Counted from the first letter of the stretch, positions 26,801 to 39,559 are shown. The stretch: DNA of 64,000 bases from Camarhynchus parvulus (GCF_901933205.1 NC_044573.1:83472546-83536545); one strand, 5' to 3'. Program-made: numbers and translations. Notes: generated by a model not told the origin, from the letters alone.

Positions 26801-29800
26801 AGGTGCTTCAGTGAAAAGCCTATCCTTCAGAAATTAAATGAAAAATTTGTCTCTTGATGAGATCACTACAGTGAACTTTAAGACTAGGAACTGGCCAAGC
26901 ACCTGTATACCTTTTGCAACATCCTAACTATTGACTCTGCCCATCTTGCAATGGACAGCTGATCATTTCGGTTTCCATTTTCACTGGCCACACAGAGAAT
27001 TGATTCTCTTTCAACTTCTTTTCTGTTTGTGTCATAGGGAAAATCCAAATAACCCAGGAGCTGCACGGGTTGTAATTGAATGGCACAACCAACAAACAGA
27101 AAGGTTCACCTCAGGCACATTGTAATTGGTTTTAAAATGTAATGACTCAGTGTGTCTGTGTATCCTAAACAAGCACAGAAATATCTGCTATATATTACAC
27201 CACTTCTAGAGCAACTAGAGAGGACCCAAGGAGGGTTGCACCCATTGTGCAGAGTGTTAAACAAATGCATTAGTGAGAAAGCGCTCTGTGGCGAGGTAGT
27301 TGGCAAAACCCTTTTCTTTGTAAAGCACAACCTTCCTGAAACTGAAACTGTTTATGAGTCAGTTACAAACAAATTCATTCTTAAAATAAAAATACAGGGG
27401 AAAAAAGAGATTTTCAAATGTTGAAGCATCCTATTTTGACATTTTTTGGAAGTTTCATTTTTCTACCTTGAAGATGTACTGCCTGACATCTCTTTTAACT
27501 TGTGAAAAAGGATAAAACTGTACAAAATTAACTTGAAAATATAGATGTTTCTTTCATTTTAGATTATCACTTAACAATTTTATTAATTTTAAGTTTTATT
27601 TCTAAGCTGTGATTTTATAATTTGTAGCTGAAAATTGCTATGGGAACCAGGAAAATTTCTCTGGTTTTTCTAAATATTTGCAGTGCTCCATTAAAGACCT
27701 GGTGGTGCAAATAACTCACTAAATCACATAGTTGAGATTATACATGCATCATGCACAAAATCTTCAGGTGACCTTCAACCTGTGCAATATTACTTGGACC
27801 TCAGGAGTATTAGGACTGTGGATGGAAGAAGAAGATAATAAGAATTTTTAAAAAAGAAAGACTAATGGGAGAGAATTAAAAGGAAAAAAAGAAGAAAAAT
27901 TAAAGCTTGTCTATGAAGGAGATGGAAAAGAGAGGGGTACAGGACAAGGGAAAGATGAGGGACATGAGAGGAAGTAGATGAGAGAGCAAGCCTCACATTG
28001 CAATTGCATAGGGATAGTGGGGAAGGAACTAATAACCAGTTGCTGGAAAATGCATTAAATCTGAGCCACTGAACATAACTTCAGCAGCACCCACAGGATG
28101 ATGAAAACACAGGGCAGAGAAATGAGGCATCCTGGTTCATCAGTCTTTACCTGCTACAGCTGCTCCAGACCCATGATTCTTTCTAGGAAGAAAACTTGTC
28201 CTGGTTATTGCTATTTTTGAGAGAGAAAAAGGGCTCGTTTATAGGTACTGCATTTCATATCTGCTTAAATTGCCAAAAGGAAGCTGCATATTATATAATA
28301 TGTAATCATATTTGCTAAATAAAAAACCCCACTAGCTGTCAATCTTACTATCCCAGCATTTACGTATTCACAGAAACCCTCACCAAAATTCTCTTGTGTA
28401 AGAATGAATATATTTGAGCCCCCCCTCTGCTCCCTTTCAGCCTTGCACATAGAGAAAACACATGCACATCCTGTCTCCAGTTATAGAGAGCTTCATCATC
28501 TAATGTCAAAAGCCTCATTGAGGGATTTCACAGCTGCACATACTAATAGCTAATTTCAGTTTCCAGTAGAACTGCTGACTTTGCCCTCCTATCCCATTGG
28601 GGTCAAAGGTTTTCAATACTAAGTGTCTCCTACCATGGTAGATCAGTGGAACAAATGCAGTTGTTCTTTAATGTTAAAATATCTTATTTATTGAACATTT
28701 GAAAGACAGGGACATTGCTCAGACCTTTTGCCCCACCATAAAATGAATCTGTAAAATCAGAATGCCATGACCTACTAGTAATAGTTGCTGTATATCTGGT
28801 TGTGGTTTTTACCAAAGAGTAAAGCAAAATATAGTGTGAGAATATCTAATTTTAACCTGACAATGGAAAGGTTACAAAACCCATATTCTGTCAAACATAA
28901 TTTACTATTAGAGACTTCAGTCATTTTTAAGGAAAGTCTTAAAGAAATGCCTTTTCTAAAAGTGATTTTGAAATATATTGAAAAGGCTAATTTCATCTAC
29001 AATTTATTTTTTCTAAATGACTTTTCATTTCCATGCATATGCAGAAAAAAAAAAAAGATTGCTAAATAACTACACTCACCCAGTAAGACAAATATCCTGT
29101 TTCCTCTTCACAAACCAGTGCAATTCAGGGACAATTTTTATGTATTTTTAGGAGAGGTGTAAGTCAAGTTTTCTGACTTGTATATTCCTCTCTCACTACT
29201 GGACTGTCCTACACTTTGCTCTGGCGTTCTTCCTCACTTTCAACTCTCTTAAGAATGTTTTCACATGATTTCTGCAGGTATTTTGATCGACTTGGTGAGC
29301 ATTTTACTTCTCTGACAGGATAGTTAAGCCTTCACAGCTGTGCAAAATCCTTCTATGTTCCTGACATGCATTTTCTATTTTTCCTCTCTGCCAAGGTCCA
29401 AGATAGACTTCTTGGCCTTCCTTAATTGTCCACTGTGAGGTAGCTGGGAGTCCTTCCAAGGGCTGGCACAGTGGGTGGAAGATGAGAGTGTACCAAAGGC
29501 AATTGTTGCAGTTTACCTGAATAAAGAAACATAATGAATTCTGAAGAGTTGTTGGGATAACTAAAGCTTTTTCTAGGGTATCCAGAAAATCTGGGTTCAT
29601 AGGATGTGGGTTATAACTTACAAGAATGAGATACTATGTTTATTTAATATTCCCACTTTTTATTATAGAATATTTGGGATTCCTCTCGCAGATCCTGAAA
29701 AACAATAAAGGGTATTTTCAGGGCTTTTTCAGGGCTTGACATAGTCATTCAGCCATGAAAAATCCAGGAAGAAAGAACTTTTAGGAATTTCATAGACTGT

Positions 29801-30877
29801 TTGAAGCACATCACACAGAGCCAAGTTTGAACACAATGTCTTATCACTGAGTTACTCTTTTTTCACTTGCAGTCACTTGTTAATTTTGATATAAAAAGAT
29901 TGAGTTATTTAACTGAATTATTCATTTAAGCATTAGAATGACTGAAAAGTCATTCTACTTTAAGACTTCGCAGCAACATCCAACACATTTTTGCATTTAT
30001 TGCTTTAAGTGAGGAAGGGAAGAGGAACTTGCCGATCTCTGGGGTAAAAGGGGTAAGGCAGCTCAGAAAACCTTCCAAGGAGCAAAATGACCCTGGCTGG
30101 CTCAGGAGAGGCTGCTGTAGGGAACCAAAGCCTTTCAGGGTGATCACCACAATATTGCTAAGGCAACCTGTGTTTTGTGGATGATTTTCAGCTGCCAAAA
30201 GCTGGGAGGTAGGAGTTAGTGTGCCAAGAGCAAGATGATCCCTCACAGCTTCTGTGGTCCCCTGCAGTATATTTTATTATATCCTTTTTCCATGAGAGGA
30301 TCTGGGGGACACAGCCAGTTTTCTCTCCCTGATTTATTAAGATGTGTGCCTCCAAAAACTGATGCCTGATTTCATAATCCTGCTGCCTGGAACCATACTG
30401 TGTAAAAGTGGAAGAGCTGAATGAAAGCAAGAGGACAAGGAAGAGAACAGGAATTCCTCAGTCCTGATTTTCAGGGGATGTGAAGGGTGGTTTGTTTTTG
30501 CTCAGTAATCTGAGCTAAGTAAAAGGCTGGGATTCTTCAATATTTATTAGTGTAATATATAAGAGAAGTATGTTTGTGTTTGAAAAGCCAAACAAATTGT
30601 CTCTCTTGGGCACAGCTTAATATGACTAATGAATTCTCTGAGTTATGAAAAGGGCAGATGAAAATATTAAAAAATAAAATAGAAGAAGAAAAAGCAGAGA
30701 ACCACACCATAGTAAAAAAAAAAATATATATTGTAAAAGCCATTTGAATTTCTGGCTGCTGCATCTGAAAATGGTATTGCAGAGAAACAAAAATGTATAG
30801 AGGAGAATGAAAAGAATAGTGAAAGTTTTAGAATAGCTTTGCCAATATAAAATACTAAACAGATTGATTCTTTGGTT
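23900..30877. other. Intronic stretch with no recognised gene
   Basis: AT-rich intron. A strongly purine-biased segment (about 27810-27990) is listed separately. A modestly GC-richer piece at about 26640-26820 has no open frame worth reporting. No known repeat family was recognised in the remainder. Confidence 0.45.
27815..27990 (+). repeat. Purine-rich low-complexity tract
   Basis: About 175 bases are dominated by A and G on the + strand (agaagaagataataag, aaaaggaaaaaaagaag, ggaaaagagaggggtacagg, gaggaagtagatgagagag), with only scattered pyrimidines. It is not a clean tandem repeat. Confidence 0.6.
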
Positions 30878-31328
30878 TGGAGAAGGGAGGACTTAGGGAG
30901 GGATATGCTCTACACAATTATAAATTATATAGACATAGTGAGTGGGGCTCAATGATCCAATATTTTTCACAACCAGAGAACTAGAGGCACCTAATTCAAT
31001 TATCAGGCATCCTGATAAACAAACAAAAAGGAAATTCTTTTTCAAATAAAGCATAATTAGATTGGGAGGTGCATTGGCACAGGATGCAGTAGAGGCTATC
31101 AGTATAAATGGGCTCAGAGAAGATTAGATAAATCCATAGAGGGTAGACCCATTGGTGGCTATTAAAAATGATGGTCTAGATTAAGCTTCTGCCTCAGGAA
31201 GTCCTTTAAGGGCTGGTTGCAGGAAGTTGGAAAGGTATTTTAGGCAATCTATGTATTTGTCCTGTTTCTAGCAATATCCTTTTGGGCCAGTTTTTGTGCC
31301 AGCATACTGGAATTAAAAGATCTTTGCT
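30878..31328 (+). mobile_element. Ancient amniote CR1/L3-like LINE 3' end
   Basis: The order of blocks matches the 3' end of old CR1/L3-type LINEs abundant in turtles and crocodilians. First comes ggagggatatgctctac (atgatagaggtctac in the consensus), then cagagaactagaggcacc, aaacaaacaaaaaggaaa, and ggcacaggatgcagtagaggct. It continues with gattagataaatccatagag, ggtagacccattggtggct, ctgcctcaggaagtcc and ccagcatactgg (acaggatactgg). It covers the C-terminal ORF2 codons and the 3' UTR, is in the same orientation as DLGAP2 and is heavily mutated with no usable frame. The family name is uncertain; the class is secure. Confidence 0.85.
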
Positions 31329-31346
31329 GAATTCATCAGGAACATT

Positions 31347-31380
<34 letters not shown>
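31347..31380 (+). repeat. (TC)12(TG)5 microsatellite
   Basis: A perfect TC dinucleotide run (31347-31370) passes into TG (31371-31380). It lies 18 bases after the end of the ancient CR1 relic. Confidence 0.97.
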
Positions 31381-34118
31381 CCAAAAATAACAAGAAAAAA
31401 GGAGGCTGTGATGAGAAAAGCAAAAGCAACTTAATTAAACAACGACTTCTTCTTACTGTAAATACTTTTCACGCAGCCCTCTTGCAAAGGAAAACCTCAG
31501 TAACCCTAAATCTGCTACTATCATCTTCAATTTTCATTTCAATCAGAGTTTTCCCAGTCCTGCTGTCCTTCTGTGTATTTGTTGCTTATCAGCATGCTAT
31601 GAGAACAATGCATGAGAATATTGTATTTGACAATACTGCCACCTGGACTGCATCTGTAGTAAATTAAACAGTGCCAGGACAATGCCCAACAAACAGGAAT
31701 TTGATTACTTGTAATGCTGCTCAGACAGGTCCCTGTCTTAATTTTACACTTGGCCAACTAATTTTCTCTGTCCCAAATAATTCCCAGGCTTTACTAGGGA
31801 ATTAGCATGGACAATGGATCATTCACCATCACAGTTTGGATGGATCCAACCTGTTCTTGAAGATATGGCTAGAGCATGCCAGCTGGCCTCATGGCCAGAG
31901 GAGGAGCTTTCACCATGCCTAGTTTGCTTTGTAGATGTGATAAAGATTGGATGTAGCCTCTGGAGGATTGGGTGAGGAAAGGAATAGGTTTTCTAGAAGT
32001 TTTCTTGGCCTCTTGGGGAAGGTCCAAATCAATCCAATTAGCTGTCAGGAGGGATGAGGGGTCCATAATATCTCCCAGGCATGCGGACATTTGGTTGTTT
32101 CCCTGAGATTAGGACCAGTTCTCAGTTCCCCGTTCTCATGACATACACTGAGCAGTCTGGGGATGTCTTTGGCCAGGGTGAAAGGCCACTTGCAAGAAAT
32201 GCTTTTATTTCATAGCAGGACTTGAGGTACAGGAGATCTCTCTTCTAGATCTGTAACTTTCCCTAGTCTGGGAGAGGTGACTTTGTTTTCTCAGATTATG
32301 GAGTGATGTGATGAGTGTCCCATATTCATCCTCTGGACACATTCTGTCATTATGTGATTGAATGAAATTCCAGCTGCAGTTTAATTCAGACACTTTTAGG
32401 GCTGTGTTTTCTCTCATTTGTTGCCAGACTTATAATGCCAGGGACTATATAGAAACTAAAAAAAGAACAACTGCCATTGGCAGCTTGCAGGCTGAAAGGA
32501 AAGCACATAGTGAAAAAAATTGATGTGAGGTCCAGAGCAGGCCAATAATAAATAAATCAAAATCCTATGAACTAAGTTCAGTATCAATCAGTTCTAGTTC
32601 AGTCTTTCTCCTATATTGTGATGGAGAAGGCAGTTAATTGATTATAAGCCTTGCTGAGGTGAACCTTTTAAAGTATGTGAGCAGCAGGTCCACTGACACT
32701 GGGGCCTGTTTTGTGGATGGATAGTGTAAAAGAAGTACAATTAGGAGATGGAAACAGCTTGCCTGGTCATTAAGGGTAGAATGAATGCATGAAAAATGAG
32801 GTCCAACAAAGAGGCAAGACTTTTCAGGTGAAGAAAGAGAATTTAAACTGATAGATCAAGTTCAGAGGGTAGACAGAGGTTAAAGCTGAGATGACAAAAT
32901 CTGAAGGGTGGGCAAAGTGATTATTCATCCCTGTCACAGCGCACACCCTTGACCAGATTTGGCCCACTCCAAGCAGTGCTACCCTAGAGAATGTCTCCTT
33001 AGCAGGGTATGCAGCAGCACAAGCCAGGCCACACTCCTGACAGACATCCAACCTGCACTGGGGACAAAAGCTGTGTCACACCCGCCTGACCTTGGGCACT
33101 GCTCTGTGTCATTTCCCATTGTACAAGCAGTAGCTTCAGGGTTGAATGAGCTGCCTGGATGTGTAAAGCTGGTTCCAACTCAGCAATATCTCCTGACGTT
33201 TCCAAGCTTAAGTCTGGAGAACTTCAGCAGTGACAAGTTCCTATCACAGTTTTGAGTGTCATCTGTGCAGTGTTGAACTGGAATGAATGACAGATACATC
33301 GCATATTTAAAAAGGAAAATGAGATACTACATGTAAGTGATAGTTTTTGCTCTCCCATTTATGCAGATCACAGCATCATTTTACTATACATTGAGCTTTC
33401 AAAGAAGCAAATTTCTCTGCATTTTTAGAGCCTTTAATTTTTTGTCTATGTTTTTGAGCCCTATTGAGAGTGGAGTCTTTTCCTGCTATGTTTTAGTTTC
33501 AAGTTCAGAGAAAGAGTCTTGTTTTCTGTTTAGACCTGTTTGTGAAGCAGTAGTTTGTATATTGATGTGTTCCTTGTGTGTGAACTGTGTTCTATACATA
33601 GTTAAAGCACGTATATTGTAAATCACCCGATTTTCATAATCTCTTTGTTTGCAATTCATTTCCCATTGAAGCATTCCATGCTAAGAACACGACCTTCTTC
33701 TATGTCTGCTGGTGTAGAATGTTGCACCAGTAGGTAGCAAAGGGCAAGCTGAGGGCCTGTTTATCTATGAGATAAAGAAGGTGAATGACATGAGATGAAT
33801 GCACTCATTTCTGAAACTTGCATTTCAGCATGAGCCAGAATGCTGTGATAACCTGCCTGACTCCTTTACTATGAGAAATGAAGGGTTTATGAATGCTCTG
33901 TGTTCATGAATGAAGGCCATGCTTTTCATTTTTATGGTCAATAATAAAAATGGCAATTTCTAGGAAAAATTTAAACTGAAGAAACAAAGGCCATGTATGT
34001 CTGTTGCTGAATGAATAATATTAGTTTGGAGTACAGTTTAATCTCATACAAAGTTTATCTGTGTAATACTGCAAGAGCCACCAAGACTCTAGATTAATTT
34101 ATGCTTCCTAAGTGCAGA
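31381..34118. other. Intronic stretch with no recognised element
   Basis: AT-rich intron. A GC-richer piece at about 32930-33140 gives overlapping ORFs on both strands with no recognisable domain. I saw no splice-bounded exon or known repeat. Confidence 0.45.
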
Positions 34119-34191
34119 ACACAAAAATTGAATCTTTTCTATGGCTGAAATGGCAGTACACAAAAATTGAATCTTTTCTATGGCTGAAACG
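34119..34191 (+). repeat. 39-bp tandem duplication
   Basis: ACACAAAAATTGAATC, continuing with ttttctatggctgaaa, occurs at 34119 and again at 34158. The period is 39 bp and 33 bases are identical between copies. The near-identity suggests a recent event compared with the surrounding repeats. Confidence 0.95.
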
Positions 34192-34517
34192 ACAAAAGCC
34201 TTTTGAAAAGACAGAGGAAATAATGAAATAGTGATGTGAATATGTATAGTGATAAAATATAAATAAATAAGAAGTCCTCATAATTAGGAAGTAAACTAAT
34301 CACTAAAACATACTCATACACCTCATACAGATTCATAAACCTAAGGGAATGACAAAGGAATTCTAAGTTCCTTTGAAATATCTGCAATTGACCCTATTTA
34401 TAACAGAATGTAACTTTTCTGCAGGAAGGACATTTAATCTCTTTGTGCTCTCTGTAGGTTTTTCTGGACAACAGGTTCACTGACATTAACAAATGCAGTA
34501 CAGCTACAAGAAAGAAA

Positions 34518-34625
34518 TTCATTTTAATCCTAATTCTAATGGGAAATTGAGACAGAAAGAGATTAAGTGGATTGTCCAAATTTGCACAGAGATGCTTACA
34601 GCAAAGTCAGAATCTGACTTACGGA
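34518..34625 (-). repeat. MIR-like SINE relic (antisense)
   Basis: The sequence gggaaattgagacagaaaga, then gattaagtggattgtccaaa, then gcacag and agtcagaatctgac, follows the antisense MIR core (gaggaaactgaggcacagag, gttaagtgacttgcccaagg, cacacagc, gagccaggattcgaac). The spacing is preserved over about 80 bases. Confidence 0.6.
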
Positions 34626-34630
34626 TCTCA

Positions 34631-36821
34631 TTGCATGACCTTTCCCTTTAATTCTGGGAAATATTTTTTTTTTCTTTTTTTCTTTTTTTTCTTTTTCCTC
34701 AAACACTTCACATCCACAAATGTTTAGTCTTAATTAGCGTACTCCTAGCATCTTAGTCTAGTTTTGGGCAGATTTGTTTCATGATGCTGTTTTCTTCCAA
34801 GGGAAAATAATGTTATGCATTCATTCTGTATGTGTTTCTGAATATATGTGCATGATAGACCTTTGGAATTAATATCAATTAATATATTTTTCAAGAATAT
34901 TAAACTATCTTCTTTATTATGAAGTTAGCAGTAAGATCTCCTACTTATTTACAAGAATGTAAAGGATCCTTCAGAATATTTTTGTTACAACTTTCATTAT
35001 TTATAACTGATTTCTGTGCAGCCACATTAGAGGATAAGCATGAGTTATACAATATAGGCAGATCATGTGAGCAAAGTCTCCATGGAAACTGCCTAATTTG
35101 TGCTTTTATTTAATTAGAATTGTCCATTACCTCTCCAAATGAAGTTTAATTTAGATTCATATGCCAGTCATTTTTTAAATTGTGTATGACTTTTCATCCA
35201 TCACTTACTGAGATCTCTTGTAGGCTGTATTTTAGCAGACTTAGTTTACTTAACAATTGAGTTTATAAACAGGATGTTTATTTGACAGCTCAGCTTATCC
35301 AACATTCTTAACATCCTTGGAACTAATTTTCTATGCAGTATCTGTGCTATACAACTCATTGTTATCAATTAGACATTCTTAACCTCAGAAATTGTCAAAA
35401 CCTTGGAACAATTGCTTGAGAGATCCACATGAGTATATTCACTCATTTTGCTTGCTGTGAGATAATTGGGAAAAAATTTGAGTACAAATAAAAAGTGTAA
35501 TTAAAAAAAATATGCAAAATGCATGTGTTTGTTAAATGGAGCATTGAAGCAGGCAAAACTGTGTGTCTACTGTAAAAACTGTAAGCCACACCAAAAAAAC
35601 AGCTGGTCTCATTGAGGTACTCTGAAGAAAAGTCTGAGCTGGTTTAACCTTACAGAACTGTCTGCCTGAGGGTATGAAAACATGAACTGATGTGAGTTAT
35701 TTGGAAGTCATCAGTCCTTGACTGTGCACCACAAGAACATGGTCTGCAATACCTGATTTTATCTTTCTTTCAAGAGCTGCTGGTTGAATGCATAGTGAGA
35801 GGATATGAAGTTCTCCATTATTTCCCAGTTGTTCTGGGGTGTCTTGTAACATACACAGATGATAAGAGGACAGTGGAAGGCTATGTATACTCAATAATTC
35901 CCACCCACTTGAGACACCAGCAAATATGGACAATAGGGAAAAACATAAAAAGAATTAAAAATGTAGTATTGGCTAAATGCATGAAACATATTGTTTCAAT
36001 ACTGACATATTTTGTATCATAATGTACGAATACTGAAGCATCTCATGGAATCATTATTGACACAGTTTTCCATTTGCAGATCCTTTACAGAAATATCTAG
36101 ACTAGGTGCCTGGTCCAAAATTAGTTTATGTGCCAGCATGACAAGAGGGTGATGCAGAGGCAACAAACTGCAGCTCTGAAAGGGACATAAGCCAGGGTAG
36201 CTCAGAGCTGCACTCTGGTGCCGCTCAGGTGGTTTCTGCATTCATACAGCATATACATATCATCCAAGTTTAAATATTCTTTCATAATTACAGAAGTTAT
36301 CTCTGGAAAAAAAAGTACATGTAAATGATAGGAAAAAAGTCATCACAACATAATCATAGTTCACAATGGCAGAATTGAAAGTTTGTGTATAAAAGGTAAT
36401 AAAAGTTGCCTAAGAATCATGTGTGGTAAGTGCTAGAGGTGCAACTGGAGGACCAACAATAAGGATTCTTCTGGAATAATTACATGAAGGCTAAAAGTCA
36501 ATACAATTTAACATAACTAAAAAAAATTGGAAAGAACAATGTAAAAAATGTTACCAAAAAATGCATTTATGAATATTATGTGATATTAGTGACTTGAAAA
36601 TGTCTAGAAAAATTAAAATAATAATAATTGATAATATTACTAATAGATGAAAACTTGAAAAACTGGCAAAGGGATAATAGCAACACAGCAGTTTAACATT
36701 AACAGAGGTCCTGAACTGTAATAGGTGTCACTGAATGGATTTGAAAACTAGTGGAGAGTTATGTCTGGATGTAGAACAATATCAGAGTTATTAAATAGCT
36801 ACTTTGTTTCTGTCTTTTCAG
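34631..36821. other. Intronic stretch before the short DLGAP2 exon
   Basis: Very AT-rich, beginning with a T-rich low-complexity run (34660-34700). Nothing recognisable is present until the polypyrimidine tract at 36801-36821, which serves the short exon. Confidence 0.5.
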
Positions 36822-36887
36822 AAGAAGAGGGTGGCGATCTGCTCAAGTCGAGCTTCAGTTTTCCAGGGACGCCAGAGGAGGAGCTAG
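36822..36887 (+). CDS. DLGAP2: DLGAP2 short coding exon (66 bp, acidic linker)
   Basis: This internal coding exon was recognised from its peptide and splice sites. A strong polypyrimidine tract and cag (36801-36821) precede it, and gctag|gtacag ends it. It holds 2 bases of a split codon, 21 full codons and 1 base of the next split codon, so its 66 bp keep the frame. The peptide reads EEGGDLL, then SFSFPG, then PEEEL. This matches the acidic EEE..GDL...SFPG...EEDL segment that I recall just before QYSWSP in mammalian DLGAP2. Joining its last G to the AC of the exon at 51485 makes GAC (Asp), giving EEELDQQYSW. The protein is a postsynaptic-density scaffold that binds PSD-95-family guanylate-kinase domains and Shank; this linker has no known domain. 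The donor is weak at positions +4 to +6 (C, A, G), so the exon could be alternatively spliced. The ATG at 36761 lies in the intron and is not a start. Confidence 0.85.
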   Translation, partial: KKRVAICSSRASVFQGRQRRS

Positions 36888-37025
36888 GTACAGACCCATC
36901 TCCCAGACCCCTGGTACCGCCTGCGCACCCGGCTGGGTGCAGCCGCGGCTGGGCACAGGGCGCTGCTCTGGGCTGCAGCCTCACCCTGCCACAGAGCCCA
37001 CCACTGCCAGTGACAGTGGCCAAAA
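36888..37025 (+). other. GC/CpG-rich start of intron, in-frame readthrough
   Basis: Directly after the donor, GC content rises sharply (clearly above 60% by eye, against an AT-rich surround), with six CpGs between 36917 and 36962. If the donor were skipped, the DLGAP2 frame would run on for about 60 Pro-rich codons to a stop at 37067-37069. That would end the protein before its scaffold blocks. It may be a local GC patch, an exon extension, or part of a repeat I do not recognise. Confidence 0.5.
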
Positions 37026-39559
37026 TATCTCACTCAAATCCTTCTGGGCATTTCTCACCTGCTGTATAAGTTAGAGAATGCAAAGGAAAATCATCAGATT
37101 TGAGTAACACTCAGGCAACTGAGAATCCGAAAGAAGGTATTCAAGGGAATTGCCAACCTTCCTTCTTTTGTCTTTTTGTCTTACTCTTTAGAGAACATCC
37201 TAAATGCAGATAGAGTTTTCAATGTTACCTTTTCAATTTGAAAAAATAACAGAAGCAAGAAGAAGTCAGAAACTCTTAAAGCCCATGAGTGAAATCTTGA
37301 TACTTCTGTCTTACAAAGCTAGTACTAAAATGTCCCACTGGCTTCAGTTTTATACATTTAGATTGTGAAAATTTGAGGTTTTGTTCCTGGAATTTCATAC
37401 CCAGATTGCCAATGGTTTATGTGAAAACTGTCAAAATTTTGACTTATATGCAATTACTTCATGTGGTTATTTTTAGAAAAGCAATATGGGAAGTGGTTTT
37501 TATATGTTTGCTACTTAAAGCTGCCTTTATTCAACATGAGCTTACTTATATTTCAGAAGTCAGCATAAAGTAATTTTTCTTTTTAATGCATATGCTCATG
37601 TTAATATATTGCAACAGTTTATTTTTTGTTATTAGAATGTTGTTATAGTTGACAAGAATATTATAAACTCTTGCCCTGACTGTATTATTACCCACTGCTA
37701 GGAAGATAAATTATTGTTGCTGTGTTAAGGAAAACTACCCAAGCAGTTAGAACAAGGAGCATGCATTCAGACAGGTTGTGTCTTTATGTTTAGCCAATCT
37801 CTTAGAAAAGGATTCAAGTAGTGTTGACACTCAGTTTTGCACTCAAATCAGTGAGTGTCATAAATGTTCAACGTAAAAATTTCTGTACTGGACTTGTTTA
37901 TTCACTTAACATTCCAAAACAAGTGAAAAAAAGCTACAGGATACACCCCAAAGATTAGACAGAGGAAAGTGTTATGGAAGAGACTGAAGAAGCCTCAGTC
38001 AGTTTCTGCCTTAAAGTGGTGTAAAAGGGAAGATATCATTTAACATGAGACTTCCTAGGAATCTCACAAGTGGATACTATGGAGGAGCCATGAAAGGAAC
38101 AAGTCTCTCAGCCTTCTTGGACATTTGGAGCTTTTTCACCCTGCTGTCCATTTCACAGCACACAGGAAGAAGTTCAGATGGCCTGGGTTAGAATTCATCT
38201 CATCTGAGAGTTGGAAAATATTTCAGATGTAGATGTCTAAACTGTAGATCTCGGGAGTTCTTTTAGAGTCAATGGAGAGTGATGGAATTTTCTAGGACAT
38301 AGCAGGTTTGGCTTACTTTAGAAGCTTAATGAAGAGTGAGATAAGTAATGCTTTAGAAGAAGGTCAAAATTGTTCTCCTTTCCATTTGTTTGAAAAAGAA
38401 CTGCAGGATTTCTGGAGCCAGAGCAAATGATGTACAAGTCAATAATATTAAATGTCACGTGTCTATAGGAGCAAGGACCCTCATATGAAATAGATAGTCA
38501 AAGATTAATACAAAGATATATTCTAACTGACCAATCATCCAGAGCCCTGATTAGGAAGAATATGGAGGATTAGTCAGAAATGAGAAACAAGAAAGTAAAA
38601 CAGCAATAAGAACAACAAATAACAACTAGATTACAAAGAAATTAGGCTGCTTTCCAAAATTTCAACTATTTATGGCCAAGTGACTAAAAAATATATGCCC
38701 AAAGCAAGGAAAAATCCATCCTTGCTCCTAAATTTGGTCCTTGCTACAGTCCTCTGAAAGTAAGTACCAAAGATTGTGAGATAATACATGGGAAGAGGTG
38801 GATGGCTTTAATATTTTTGGAAGAAAAACCTGTCTTCCTGGCAGGACTGAGTCACCAAACTGGAGGTGCTCAAAGTAAGTGGACTGGATAGCATCAGTAA
38901 TGTAAAAACATATGATAATGTAAAAACATAATTTAAAAACACATCCCCTATCTCCCCTAGAGAGAAACACTGAAATTGGTAAGACTTTTAGAAAAGTTGT
39001 GGGATAGTTAGTTATATTCTGTGTAGACAAGCTCTGCAGTTACAGCTATGCTAATGTGCTACCCCTCTACAGATGGATAGGACATATCTGTCTTTCTGTC
39101 TTTGACCCAGTGTTGTCTTCTGTCACTAGCAGATTTGTGTTCAAATCAATGAATCTTATCTATAAAATAAGTGAAAAAACTGCAAACATCTTTCTCAGCC
39201 TTCACTTTTTCTTGCTGTTGCACATGCATAAAGTTAATTATTCATTGGAGAGAAATATGATTCTGGGTGGATACTCTAATCCTTGGACTGTGGAAATGGG
39301 CTTGCTTCTTTTCTGTGTATACATAACCCAGTGACTATGTCATAATTTTACATGAACAGCCTCAATCTCACAGACTGCTAGAGACCTTCATCCCTGAAGA
39401 AAACCCAGAAAGGAAGTAAAATAAACTGCCCTAAGTCGAGATGGAGTCAGGATGATGTTCTTTGAGGCAGCTCTAGCTGCAGGGCCATTCATTATTCTAG
39501 ACTCTCATTGTCCTGAGGAGCTTCAGGTTGTGATCTCTCTGGTACTGAAAGATCTCTGG

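Larger units (their letters stand above)
1..36821 (+). other. DLGAP2: DLGAP2 upstream intron (5' end outside the window)
   Basis: This is non-coding sequence 5' of the short DLGAP2 exon. In mammals this part of the gene has very long introns, so an unbroken 36.8-kb intron is expected. I searched by eye for an exon encoding the Cys-containing N-terminal segment that precedes the acidic linker in mammals and did not find one. A small or lineage-specific 5' exon could have been missed. The intron carries the repeat and motif features listed separately. Confidence 0.7.

Noticed and set aside
36761..36821. ATG at 36761 as a start for the short exon
   Set aside because: The 60 bases after it end in a clear polypyrimidine tract and cag acceptor, so they are intron.
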